This document shows, in pieces, positions 24,132 through 36,962 of a DNA stretch of 64,000 nt. A program made the translations under genes and the position numbers. How positions within the stretch are numbered: position 1 is the first letter of the stretch; every line of letters starts with the position of its first letter. Below the pieces are notes generated by a model. That model did not search any database and was not told the DNA's origin. It worked only from the letters and a program-made list of their open reading frames with translations. Source of the stretch: Trochalopteron elliotii (Eukaryota > Chordata > Aves > Passeriformes > Leiothrichidae); assembly GCA_024734555.1 (NCBI GenBank), contig JANPWX010000080.1, positions 4,920,164-4,984,163 on the forward strand, written 5' to 3'.

Positions 24132-27100
24132 ATGAGCACTGGCTTTTCATAGCATGATTTTCCGTAAAATTTTATATATCAATGCATTCTCTATCTAATT
24201 TCAAATGTATTAACTATCTCACTTTGAAAGTCCCTGTTTTGCCTCTTTTTCAAATTTCATATCCCAAACGGTACAATCTGCTAATCTGATATGTATATGC
24301 TTAACTAGGTATTTGTAAAAGCAAAACAAAACATTTCTGGGAAAGTGCAGTTTAATATGTAGCAAGTGCTTCTTTTGCAATCATCTGTATTATCGGTATG
24401 AGGATGTGTTTTTACTTCAAATGAATAGACTTCACATTTTCACAGCCATCTGTGCTGCAAGTGACACAGGGCCTATCTTAGTTCTCTATTAGAAAAAGTT
24501 AAATTTCCTACCTAATTGAGGATAGATTAAAAGGACTTCATCGGCTATTGTCCAATTTTTCCTTTCTCGTTTCTCTAAGACACTATGTTCTACAGTATTC
24601 AGAACTTGGTTTTTTTTTCTTTTTTAGTTTTTCTCCCTTGAGTCAATCTCCAAATTCAGGCCAAAGTAGCATTCTATTTGATGGATATTCTGTACCTTGG
24701 GAAGAGCAGGATATCAGGACTGTTATACCCTTCTGTGATGGACAATGCCAAGATCTGAAAATCTCTCAATAATTGACAAGGATTGAACTTTTAAAGTTCT
24801 CAGACCTCAATTGAATGATGACCTTTTTTGTCAGACTTTTATCTCAAGATGGCAATTTTGGTGAGCCATTCAGTAAAAGAGCTGAGATAGTGCCCTTTCA
24901 AAGGTATCATGTCCAAAGACTAATCACACTGATACTACTTTAGCCAAACCTCCTAAATTTATTCCATGTCCAGTGATTTCACCTCCAAATAAATATCTAC
25001 ACATATTTAAAGAAGACATGAAGTACACACGTACCTAGAAAAAGTTGATTAGTAACAACTGTACATTTCATTCTTCTTTTAGGATTTATTTTTTCCATGT
25101 AATACATACAGCCTGCAGCAGGACTTCATAATCACCACTGTAGCTGCATCCTGCCTACTCCGAAACTTTGTAGATATTACAGGGATAAAGTATTGATTTG
25201 TTTACTCCAGCTAAAGGGGAGAGTTCTATAATTCCTAATAGAGAATCTTTATGCCCTATATAATAATATTGGATGCAAGTTTTTTCAATTTTTATGTCTT
25301 TCTATTTTTTTTCCCCATTCAAACTCTGAAAAGCCACTAATATAAAAGCAGTCTTGGAATGAACGCAAAGAGCTCTAGCATGAGTTTCCCTCAGATGGCA
25401 CAGTCTACTGGCTTTTGTGAAATCTACATACAGGTAGGGATTAAGCTGCCTGTACTCATCAATTTTCTGTATTCCTCCCTGAACATTTGCTATTGGTTAC
25501 TGCTTAGGATAGAACACTCAGTGAGGTGGAACCTTTGGTCTGACTCAGTGTGATTCTTCCTACATTTTTATGTGCTTGATAACAGCATGGTCTGTCACTG
25601 TGGAGTTACATAAAACTCCTCTGTGGATTTACGTTCATTTAACAGAGAACTGGGGGGGGGAATTGAGGAAAAATCTTTCACTCTCGCTTGCTCTCTTTTC
25701 AGAACATAAGCTCCTGCTATGAAACAGTGAGGCAGCTTCTTCCTCAGAAGAGTTGTGTGCAGCCTCATTTCAGCACAGCTTCCAGCAGCTGCACACTTGC
25801 TGGTTCCAAAAGTCAGCTTGGAGGGAGTAAAGCAGTGGCAGTGCTGCAGCCTGAGCGACAAAGATAAATTAACATATGCATTGGAAACCCAGCAATGTGG
25901 AATCATGTGGAAGATGGTCACCATAACAGGCAGCTGGATGAGGAGGCAATTAAATCATTGATCAAGGACACAGTTTAGTTTAGCTTTGCTGAATCATGCT
26001 AGTTTTCTGAGCCCATGTGTTTTCTGCCTTATGACGAAATCAAACCTGTCAGCAGAATGCTGAATTTTGAACATTTTCAGACTCCTCTCCATCCCATAAT
26101 TACAGGCAGCCAATACCAGATGCAACTTCTACCTTAAAGTAATGCTAACTCTGAGAAAGAGTGAATTGTGCTTTAAAAACCACTATAATTCTTTAATAAT
26201 TAGACCTGAATTTGAAAATAACTAATTTAGAAATTACTAATCTAAATACTTCTAATTTAATCTTTAATGCAAAGGCACTTTAGCCAATTACTTTATTGCT
26301 CAATTTAACAAAAATACTGGGAAACATTTTGTAAAAAGCAAATTATCAGTTCAGTAAATTAAAATACTCTGTTTTAGAATTACTACCAGAGAGCAGGAAA
26401 AGACCATAAAGACCATGTGTCCATTCTAATAGGCTCATATTTCAAATGTGGGAAAACTGACAATGAACTGCTTGCAAACAATCTAAAGAATTATTTGCAG
26501 ACGTTATTTGGCAAATTCACTGAATAAATTATTCACTATGAATTATTCACCCAAGTCTATTACTTACCCTCATCAGACACTAAAGCCATCGAAACTTGAG
26601 CTTTATTGTTAACCATTGTAATTGTGAATTATAATTAATTCTTAACAATGTTGTCAAGAGACTGCAACATGACTGAAAAGTGCACAACATTCCAAAGGTA
26701 TCAATGACACAAATAATTCCCTCTATGCAAAACATGGCATTAAAATAGCCTGAAAATAAATCACCACCAATGAGTAAGCAATATAATAATTTACTACTAA
26801 AACAATTAACATTTCACATGTTAATTCTTCTATTCTCTGTAGCCCAGATAACAATGAGCCACTGAGCAGGAGAAAGCTGCAAGCAAATCTAACTGGACAA
26901 CTCAAGGGGAAAAAAAGTCCTGTGGAGAATTACCTCCTATCTCTTTGTAGCAGTTGTTGGGCAATTTTTAAAGCAGTATTTGTCTCATAGCTTAGTGCTA
27001 CTGAGACTCATGCTATGTAAATATTTCTCTGGGTTTTTCTAAAATAATAAATAAAAAAGCAGAAAATGAAAGAGGTAGTAGCCTCTACACATGTTCACTG

Positions 27101-27265
27101 TGATAATCCTACCTACAAGACAGGCATGAATGAAATGTTTGTTTGAAATGCACTCCACCATCCTCTAAATATTCATAAATAAAACTGAATATCTGTATGT
27201 TCTGTGTCTTTGCTTCTTTGCAACATATTTCTGCTGGAGTTGTACCCAAATTTTACTTTTCTCAG
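24132..27265. other. AT-rich non-coding stretch, no gene seen
   Basis: No exon or named repeat. An enhancer-like stretch at 25720-25985 is listed separately. A short run of ten G lies near 25651-25660. Remaining open frames are short and random in appearance. Confidence 0.6.
25720..25985. promoter_or_regulatory. Candidate conserved non-coding element (enhancer-like)
   Basis: The + strand shows closely spaced factor-like words: AGATAAATTAACATATGCAT (GATA, homeodomain and POU-like cores, 25862-25881), GGAATCATGTGG, CAGCTG E-box at 25931-25936, GGCAATTAAATCATTG and the palindrome TTGATCAA at 25958-25965. The stretch stands out from its AT-rich setting. An overlapping pair of open frames (complement of 25595-25924; + strand 25755-25961) shows nothing protein-like. 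This is inference from motif texture only. Confidence 0.25.
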
Positions 27266-27357
<92 letters not shown>

Positions 27358-27360
27358 TTT
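27266..27360 (+). repeat. (CTTT)n microsatellite, ~22 units
   Basis: About 90 bases of uninterrupted CTTT repeats, ending in a slightly broken TTCTTCTTT. The two strands translate into poly-Phe-Leu-Ser and Glu-Arg-Lys-Lys peptides that must not be taken for genes. A pure polypyrimidine/polypurine mirror repeat of this length can form triplex (H-) DNA and is expected to be highly length-variable. Confidence 0.98.
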
Positions 27361-28419
27361 CAAATTGTAATATTAACAAATATTGTCATTTTCTAGCTGT
27401 AAGAGTGTTTCATCTAGAGTTTGGAGCCCATTAAAAACTTTTCTCTGTAGTGTGATGTCCTCACTACTATATTTTCAGTTGAGATAATCTTGTCATAGTA
27501 ATTGCTGCTGTCATCATCAGTATTAAGGTTCATTTTGATTTCTTTTTGAGCCTACATGTTTGCTTAGCTCTTTTGGCAGCATGGCTAATCAGGATATGTG
27601 AGATAGGAGCTTCAAGGTTTCCGGTATTTGTGTGGTCACTTGAAATGTGGAGGCCAGCAGACACTTCATTCATTGTCTAAAGAATCCTCAGAAACATAAC
27701 TGTCACTGCATTTAATATTGCAACCAACTCCTGATTATGGTTGCAGCCATACACATCTTGCTGCATGTTACCAGCCCTTTTGTCATAAGCAAACAGAGTG
27801 CATTTCATTCTAGCTGTTTGAACAGTTGTGACTGGAGGTTTGTAATCCACACCACCATCACGAAGTATTCTGCAAGATCAAAAAAAATTCATGAAACATT
27901 TAATTTTTACCCTTTATTCCTACTAGTATAGAAAGACAAATCTGTGAAGGCAGTACTGCATTTGGACCTAATTACCTTAAAAAAAAACCCCACTACATAT
28001 CCAAATATACTTAAATAATTGGAATAGTACTACTCCAGATAGCTAAGACATGAATATCTAAGGGTATCAAAGTGGTTTTGAAGCTTTCTTATTTTTAATA
28101 GACAAGAAGATATCAATGAGTATTACAGCTTCCATGAATACATAGCAAGATATTAATAAAATATCAGTCATGAAAATCTGGCTTGTTCATAATTAATTAG
28201 AATATATCTGATACTTTTCTTAGCTAGAAACCATATTTAAAATAAATGACCTGTCAAGTAGCATTTTGAATACAAGCTGAAGGTTAAAATAATTCTAATA
28301 TGAGCAAAACTTTTTTTATTCCTATGAACTAGTATGACAGTACAAATGTGAAAGATATCATCTGTCACTACCTTAACATTGTTTTTTTTGGAGGGAAGGA
28401 CTAAGTAGATGACTGCATC

Positions 28420-28692
28420 TTAAAAGTTCATGGCTATGCATGTTGCTTGAATGCAGTGGCAAACTAATTTAGTTCCACTTGTGATCTTGCAATAATTTCT
28501 GTCAATCAGGATGGCATTAATAAAAAACCTCAATCTAAACAGAAGAGCTGTGCAGCGTGTATAATGTATACACTCATTGAAAGAGGCTGAAAAGATTGCA
28601 GTCACACAATTAGGGTAACATTTGACAGCTTTAATCACTTTGAATCTCTTCACATCACTTTTAAATGTCAAAACCACCTCCAGAGATCTCAT
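28420..28692. promoter_or_regulatory. Candidate conserved non-coding element (enhancer-like)
   Basis: Factor-like words are dense here: GCATTAATAAAA, TTTGACAGC (MEIS/TGIF core at 28621), TTTAATCACTTTG, and an inverted TTTGACA ... TGTCAAA pair at 28621-28627 and 28666-28672. A complement frame of 90 codons spans exactly this stretch but has a leucine/isoleucine/cysteine mix that does not suggest a known protein. Open reading in a conserved enhancer is common by chance. The call is speculative. Confidence 0.22.
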
Positions 28693-31600
28693 CAGAACAA
28701 AGCATTACTTAAATTGCAAATGAAACTATCCAAATTCAGCACACTATTATTAAGAATATTAAAAATGCCCCACATTATTTTATGAAAAACATTCATAAAA
28801 CATTCTATGATGCAACACTGAAATTAGCAAAACAGGAAACAACTGTGCTTCATTTAAAAAATGCTAAATTTACGCTCGTTAGTATGTCATGAGATGTTAT
28901 TATTCACACTGTGCTGTGCTGTCTTCCCCAAGCAACTAGGATTATCTTTTTCATATTAAAAAAAAACAAAAAACAAAAAACAAAAAAACCCAAACTAGGA
29001 GTATTTAAACTATGAGATTCTTGCAATTTGGTGAGGAAAGATATATAGATAGACAGAGAAACCTGTAAATGGCTTTTGTACTGATATCATACAGCAACAG
29101 GCTGCTTATCATGTTCATTTACAGGTTTTTTGGTCCTTTTTCCACAACAGTTGTAGCTGCTACCTCCATGGCATACTGCCATGTATTATGTGACTTTTTT
29201 GTATACACAAATGGTACAGTGATATACATCCCATTTACATATAGGATACATATATTTACATACATTCACACAGTTTTAAATGCATCCTATCCTTTAATTA
29301 TTTTTTCTCTGTATTCACGGAACCATACTTTTGACGAATTCAAAAATGCAGCAATATGAAATCTATTTCTAAATATTTTTTTAGTCTACAGTATCCTAGT
29401 TATCCAGTTATTTACTATGACATTAATATTTTTAAATTGCTAGGTTTTTTCCCATCTATACCACCATCCAAACTGAAAGGAAAATAAGCAGAAAAAATCT
29501 CTTTGTGTCGATACTTAGTCTAGCTGCTACTCAGCAGATATTCCTGTGGTGAAGCTAACAGCACTTTACACACATCACTGTACTTTTTGATAGACTTTCA
29601 GACCAGTAAGAAAACCAGCTGCTAGAAAGTTGAGGTGCTAATAACAGGCGTACAAGTGGATATTTCTTGCCATCCTTGGAAATTCTCTTGGATGATTTCA
29701 AGGTGTGTGCCCAAGTAAAGCACTAGCCCTACTCTTCTCTTCTTTTTTCAGTTCAGAGTTTCATGATTTCCTAGTTTTTTTAAGATGTCAAGAAATTATA
29801 GTCCTACAGCATCTAACCTGATATAAGTGGAAATTATATTTTCTCATCATTTTCCAAAATCGGAGCTTCTAAAGAGATACAAAAGTATTGCATTAGATTA
29901 GACAAACATTAGATACCAACACTTAAAAACAGTCTTAAGTATGTTTTAGTTTTATGATTCATTGTATTAGATTTAAAAGCCAGCTTTGGTAGCATGCTGC
30001 ATTTGATTTAATTAACAGGTAATCTATGTTCAGTGTGAAGAATGAGAAGAGGGAACTGAACAGGAAGAAAGTTGCTCCTGTTGAGATGTAGAGGAGTCTC
30101 TTGCTATTGAAAAACATTTATAAACTTCTCATCTCCCAGACTCAGAACCATTGCAACAATCAGTAAAATTTAGGCAGTGTCTAGTTTGAGAAGGATACGG
30201 CTGATCACTAATACAGGGACTCATAGGCAGGAGAGACCACACACAGCATGCCTATTAACAGGTCACTGAGTTTCTTTCTCCTCTCAATATTCCTCAGTGC
30301 ACGGCAGCCAGTTTTCTCACTCAGCAACACACAGCATGTGCAACTTTGAACAATTCTACACTGCAGGGAATATTTTGCAGAAGCTACACTATAAGATTAC
30401 CAAATGGCTTACTCCCTGCTCCCTTTGTCCTTGAGTTTACTCCCTCCAATCATGGGGCAAATGTGGTGTATGCTACAGAGGAAAGGTTACTGCCTAAGTG
30501 TCACATTCCCCACTTTGTGCTCTGATATATGTAGCTGTAAGCCATCATATTTCTAGGTTTAAGCAGACTTTTTGCCTTTGTAGATCTTGTGAAATCACAT
30601 TACCCGATTTTTGTAACAGGCTTCATACCTTAAGAATATTGTAAATGTTTTGTGACCTGCTGGCCTGCCCTGCAACCATGGAACTCAGTAAAATCCTAGT
30701 ATTGTTGACTTCCCTGGAATTTCACCTATTATGTATGGGGTTAATTGTAGATAGCAATACAAAAAACAAGTTATGTTTCTTGTTCTACTGTTTTCTTGTG
30801 TGACCTTGTATGAGTCATTTTACCTCAGACGACCTCATTTTCTTCATGTGCAAAATGTTCAGACAACATTAATAATCCTCATTTCATTGTTCTGCAAAAC
30901 CCTTAAATCAAAAGAATTAAAGTAATTGCAAGATACTTCTCCAATTATCAAATATACGGTGCTGACCAGAAAGGTTCTTTATTCTGTTTGGGTATTCATA
31001 GATCTGAATCTGTGGCACCCATTCAAACTGCAATCTGGTTGTTTACTTACTTTATCTCATAGTGTCACATACAGTAGCATGTTTGAAAAAAACACTGAGG
31101 TGACTGGAACGTCCTCCCACAGGGCCAAACACTCTAATGTGAGCATATATTATTCACTAGGCTGTAAGCAAGGGAAGGCAATTACAGCAGAAAAAAAAAA
31201 GGAATGCTGCAGCAGGGGCAGCGTTCAGTGTGTTGTACAGAAAAACAGAGGAGTATTGAAAGTCAGGAATTGGATAAACTTACCATCTATTACTATCACA
31301 GTATTGACCAAAGGCCAAACAAGTTTCAAGGCCTTATTAAAGTTGATCTGTACACACAGTTAGTAGAAAGACAATACCTGACTTTAAGAGCTTGCAATCT
31401 AATCAAAGGCTTATTATGAGAAAGTCTTTCTGTGGGAGGATGAAAAACCACAAATGGATATGTAGGGGCAAATAGAGACAGCTTGTCTGCTCAATTAGAT
31501 GTTGATTCAACATTCTCAAAACAGCCCTGAGTGAGACAAACAGTGCTGGCATGGGGCCACTCTTCCTTGTGGGCTAGAAAAAGACCAGAATGGTGAAATG

Positions 31601-33921
31601 CAGGTTCTGAAAATGAGGTCAAAAACAGAATGGACTTCGCAAATTTGTTGTAAGAGCAAAGCAAGTGGTCAGTGGTTTTTGGCCAAATGTTTTAAATGTG
31701 AAATATCACCAGTAAGCAGGTTGTTTGCTGGTACAGTGGTGTTAGAGAGAGTGATGATTTCCTCTGTTGAGGACTACTGTGTCATTTAGCTAAATGACAG
31801 ATTTAGAATCTAGTGTAAAAGAGACTCTGGCTTTCCTATTTTGGTACCTGTGTAGTTTAGTTTTACAAATGAACTACTTTGGCCTTGAGCAACAGCTTGT
31901 CAGATTTATTCCATGATAACTATCTCTGATCTGCATTGTAGAAACTTCTGATCAGCCCCTGAAGCAGTAGAAGCAAGGCTATAAAAATAAAAACATTATA
32001 GATTTTTCTGCACTGTGATAGAAGCTGTGGCACAATTAAAGTCAATATTCTCTTTAAAAATTCTTGGAAAATATAACTGTTATCAGTTTATGGAGAATAT
32101 TCCAGTCTTCTCTATCTTACTAATGAAACTGCAATGAAAATAAATCCAATTTAAATTAATTCATTTTAATGTAAATTGGCAGGAGGTTGACATGATAATG
32201 AAAGAAATCTGAAAATTCAATTTGCTACTTAGTGAAATATCAAGAATTTCTAATTTTGCCATGTAAAATATATATTTTCCAACTCACTTTTTTAAAAGGT
32301 AAAGATTTTTTCAAACATATACTTGCCTACTGACATATTTGTCATAGTCACTTAAACATATCTTTCCCACTCTTTTGTGTATGCTAAATGCCTAATGCTC
32401 TATTGAATGGCAGGTGATGTTTTCTTCCTCTGTTAGAATAGTATTTTAAACATTTGTGCATATATATACAAAAATTAAGCTTTTTGCTAGTCAATTATAA
32501 TTCAGAACTCATCTAAGGGTTGAAAAAGACAAAATTATTAGCAAAAGAACTGGGCATGCCCAAGGCTGATGTCCTGGTGAGGAGGGAATTATTTTAATAA
32601 GTGTGAGAAAGAGGTTTAAGAATCTAGCTTTCCCACTGGGAAAAGAACTGAGCACAGTATGAATCAAAATTCTAAAGTAAACTAAGCAAGATAGACTGTT
32701 ACACCATTTAGCAGGCCAGCTCTTTAAGTTATATTATCCAAGCTTTCAGAATGTAAACGACCTTTCTTCAGGGATGAATTATGGATATCATGTTAAATTT
32801 ATAACCCACTTCCATTACAAAGACCTATTTTAGCCTCTTGTCTAATTATGATTTAGAAAATTGGTTTGGCCTGAAAATTGTCTGATTTACTCTAAAGGCA
32901 AAGGAGAATGTTTCCACAGAGTGTAAAGATAATTTATGGCATAGTTTTTCAGGCAGAGGTCATTCAATTATTTCCCTGATTTAAAATTTTGTCTTTTGTC
33001 TAAAATTTCTTTAGCTCCACCTAGGTTAAGAATAGCTTATTGTTATCTCTTCAAGTATGCTTTTGTTTCTTTTTTTTTTTTTTTTTACTTGGTGGGGGGA
33101 GGGGGTGGCCTATTTTTTTTTTAAATTGGAAGCAATTTAACACTTATTAAATATAGTTCATAAGATGATAATAAATATCCATCATCTTTTTTTGTAACCT
33201 GCTGTTTTCTTTCACAATTCCATCAATCAGGGATAAAAATCTCTAAGGAGAAGGGTTAGACTGAGGCTTTTGAAAAGGGCAGTGTGTACATGTATGTTTT
33301 TCTGTTATCTTATTGGAAATCAGGGGAACATATGAGCCAGAAATTATTTTAGTCCATATGCATCATGTAATTACAGACACTTGCCTATTTATAGCTTTAG
33401 CAAATTTAGTCACATTTTAATGCTGCAGTAGACATTCTTCTGACGAACTTATGATAAATTAGTTGTTTTAATGTAAGGAAACTAAGCTCAGTCCTGTCTG
33501 AGGGCATTGGAAATGTGTTCAGGAGCAGGAGAAAATATGTGGGAGGCTTTTCAGTGCTGCTGTTGAATGAGTTCCTCATTTGAGGGACTGTGTTTTTTTC
33601 ATCCAATCAGAAAGAAATGTAGCCAGCAGAAGAATGAGAAATCTATCAGCAGAGGAGGGAACACTCAGACAGAGAAGGGAGACTAGGTTAAATATCCAAC
33701 TCTAGTAAACTGTAAACAAAAATAAATATATGCCATAAATCTAGAAACAATATACTTTTCTTTCAAGCTCAGTGGCTTAACAAGATTAAAATCTCATTAA
33801 TTATATATAAATATTACATTACTTTGAGAGATGGAACAAATTCTGCAATTGCAATGGAAAGAAACATCTTAGGATATCATTAAAAGTAGATTATAAAAAA
33901 GATTAAGAATTTTTTCTTGTT

Positions 33922-33941
33922 TTGGGGAAGGTTTTCCCCAA
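33922..33941. repeat. Perfect hairpin, 8-base arms
   Basis: TTGGGGAA and TTCCCCAA flank a four-base loop GGTT. No T-run or other sign of a bacterial-type terminator matters here, since the DNA is vertebrate. It is within chance expectation. Confidence 0.8.
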
Positions 33942-36729
33942 TCATGTCCAGAATAAAAGGGCAACATCCACTTTGAAAATTTTGGGAATAGCTAACTTCT
34001 TTTTGATTTACAATTTTCATATCATAAACTGAAATATCTTGTAAAGTCGGAGGAGTAAACTTAGTGCTATACACTTAATAGAAGAATTTTGAGCAAATTC
34101 TACCACATAAAGCTGACTTCCTGTAGGTGTTTCCTACACCAATCCTAGTGTATTACTCCAAACATCCAGCATGAGTTTTTCCCCTGTTTCCAAGTCTTCC
34201 AAATTTGGATCCCATCTTAGTGATTTGACCAACCACAAGCAAAATCTTTCTTTTTTCTGGAACCTCAATACTCCACTGACCATGCCGAGACAAATATTGT
34301 CAGGGAGGCTCCCACAGAGCAACCCAGACTCTCTTAAAAGGTAAATTACAAATTGAAGACAACCACAAACTAATCAAAATGTAATAGGAAAATAATTTCA
34401 CTCTGATCTGTGTTTGTCAATGCAGTTAATCCAAGCTTTATACAATAATGCTACTTTCTGTTTCTTATGAACTGCCCTTGTCATCTTCCTCAAATTATTA
34501 TTTGAAGATATTTGTTGGGTGAATACTGTCAAAATTACAAAAAATGTAGTTTTTAAAAAGTGAAAAGGAAAAAGGTCTCAGTAGCTCTGAAATGTACTCT
34601 AGATAGCAACCTAAAGTGTGAGGTGAAGAAGCCATACCATTTAACAGTTATTTATACACAGATGTTCATGATGTCAGGTAGAAAGTGAATTTACAGTATA
34701 ATCTTTTAAAGCTACTCCCATTAAAAATCTCACATCAAATTTCAGCTTGTAACCTCTTAGTCTGCTCTGCCTTTGACTGATATATTAGAACATAAAGGCA
34801 TAAAAAACTCTCATAAAAATTGCAGTGAATAAAAGTTGAGACCTGCATTTACATCTTCCCCATGTTTCCCCCTAGAAGCCTATCCTTTCAATAGTCCTCA
34901 GTAAAGGAATTTCTTTTTCAGCAATCATTGCCATTATTCATACAGCTGCTAACTGGCAAGTCGTAAATGTTGGATACAAGTGAGTTTATTCAAGGTGTAA
35001 GTGAGGCTGAACTTGGTGAAGAGGGGTCATGGATTGAATTCATACATTATAAACATTATAAATAATAAAAGAATATTTACAGGAAAAAAAAAGCCAAAAT
35101 AAATTAGAATTAAAAACAAACTCAGCCATGTCCTGCAGAGCAAGAGTTTTTAATTATTATTTTTCACTTGGTTTCCTTGCCTGTGGTGTCTCTGTGATAG
35201 GCATGATAAAAGTTTCTTCTAAAACTTAAACTGTGAATGCTACACACTTTGTAGACTGAAAAGGACTGCTATAGTTCCCTTTTGCAGCACAGCTGCCATC
35301 CCTTCTCTCTAGTTCTTTCTTCCTTTCTCTTAACCCTGTGCAGCATTACTTAGTGTAGGGTCTGCCAAACAGGAGGTGAGAGATGATGGACCCCCTGAGG
35401 AATGAGAAAATGGAGAGGTTGACTGCACACATTGCACATGAATAGCAGGAAGAGATGCTATTCTACTCTGGTTACTTTCTGCCATCTAAAGGTATCCTCT
35501 AAAGTAACTTAGCATTACATAGTGCTTTGAGCAATGAACTGTGAGCCAGGAAACCTGGCTTCTATCCCTCATTGCATAATTTTGAATAAATCAGTTGCCT
35601 GGACTCAGTTTCTCAATCTGTAAAACACTCATTATGACTATCTTTGAAAACTGCTTTATGATGTGTCACTGGAAAGCAAACCAGAAGTGCAAAATTTCTT
35701 TAAATCCACTCTTCACTAATGTAGCCATGAAAAGCCAAGATAACCAATGCAGAGGAAAAATCCAAATATTTCTAATCCTTGAAGACTAGCACTGCTCCAT
35801 GTGAAAATTACACTGGACATGTTTCTATCCACACATAGTTGTGCACAACCTGCTTATCTCCTCATTATAATGGATGTTTGATTATAAGCTGCTATGATTA
35901 TTACAAAATGAAGGGAGGAGGATAAAATAACAAGGATAGTTGCATTTTCAATATCTTTAGGGGAGTCATGAAGAAGAGTTTTGCTTAAATTTTGTGTCTA
36001 CCTTGTTGTTCCTGTACTTCCACTTCAGCAGCACACACTGGATCTAATGTCTAAGTCTTTCTGATCCCTGTTTCCCAAAAAATTGAGCAGCCTCTATCTA
36101 CTGCTTCTATTGTTAGTAAAATTCTGATACTGCTTGTTCTTCTTACAGGGTCATACAATTATAGGATAGTGTAAGGGAACAAAGACCTTCTTACAAATTA
36201 ATGCATAGGTTAATGAAGAAATCTACAAGTGTATACATACTTCTAGGGGCTTGGGAAACAGAAATCATTGCAGAGATGACTTAATTGTTGACTCCAATAT
36301 CATTTTCATCAAGACAGAAAAAAAACAGAAGTGTAATTCTGAGTTTGTGGAAGGCATGCTCTGCGCAATGATGTCTAATTTTACCTTGGATGTCTAGTTC
36401 ATTGTTGTTTCTAGTTAAATATAGTACCTAACTTCTTCTTCACATATTACTATTAGTCTCTCCAGCTACATCTGTTCCTGGATAAACCCACCATACTGAT
36501 CCTTTGGCCATGTGGAGGCCTGGCTCATGTCCATGCTACTCAAGTTATCATGCCCCACAGAAAAAATGGTTCAGGTCAACTGTGTTTTAACTGCATATCA
36601 GCAGAAGTTTGTCATGCTGTTATACCTATCTCATTATCCTCTACCTGCCAATACAGGTCTTTATACGCTGCTCTATGACACAGCTATCAGGAGGGCAAAG
36701 TGTGTGAAGACATTGTTTAAGGAATTGAG

Positions 36730-36962
36730 CTGCCTCAGAGCTCCAGCCAGGGCACAGCTCATTCTGTCTGTGTACTGGAGAGCCCACCTGGCAGAGCAAC
36801 CTCTGAGCCCCCACTGGAGACTCTGCAGGATGGACTGCTTGATCCCAGCTGGACAGACTGCTTGATCCCAGCTGGACTGCAGGGGTGCTGCAGCATTCCT
36901 GTGGAGCAAGACCCGTTCACTGGAGGCTTGAGCTCCTGGTGAACCCGTGTACAACAAACGCA
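36730..36962. other. GC-rich island with 23-base tandem duplication
   Basis: About 230 bases stand out by GC content from the AT-rich flanks. They include two tandem copies of a 23-base unit beginning GACTGCTTGATCCCAGCTGG (36833-36855 and 36856-36876). The block is open in several overlapping frames, including the tail of a 117-codon + strand frame (36512-36865), with no recognisable protein. Abundant CAG/CTG and CCAGC words resemble avian LTR sequence, but I can see neither clean TG...CA ends nor a target duplication. Possible origins are a decayed LTR, a non-coding RNA exon or unique DNA. Confidence 0.5.
36833..36876. repeat. Two-copy tandem repeat, period 23
   Basis: The second copy matches the first over its 21 bases, so the duplication looks recent relative to the other repeats in the window. 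Each copy contains the palindromic E-box CAGCTG. Confidence 0.92.

Larger units (their letters stand above)
27361..36729. other. AT-rich non-coding stretch, no gene seen
   Basis: About 9.4 kb without a supported gene. It contains an enhancer-like stretch at 28420-28692 and a hairpin at 33922 (both listed), an A-rich run with CAAAAAA units near 28957-28990, a 17-base T-run at 33070-33086 and a G-rich patch at 33091-33109. A 145-codon + strand frame at 30926-31363 has no recognisable domain and crosses an A-run, so I regard it as chance. A faint CR1-like word series near 36150-36200 is discussed among the rejected items. Confidence 0.6.

Noticed and set aside
27173..27434. Lys/Glu/Arg-rich and Phe/Leu/Ser-rich frames on opposite strands
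   Set aside because: Both are translations of the (CTTT)n microsatellite.
31083..31130. AACACTGAGGTGACTGGAACG, similar to the CR1 segment near 3790
   Set aside because: Only about 25 bases resemble CR1 and both flanks are unrelated, so chance is likelier.
30926..31363. 145-codon + strand frame
   Set aside because: It has no recognisable domain, crosses an A10 run, and has no exon-like flanks; frames this long are expected by chance in 64 kb on six frames.
36150..36230. Words like TCATACAATTATAGGATAG and AAAGACCTTC that could be a reversed CR1 3' end
   Set aside because: The match is loose and the diagnostic TTGGAAGGGACC core is missing; too weak to call without a repeat-model search.
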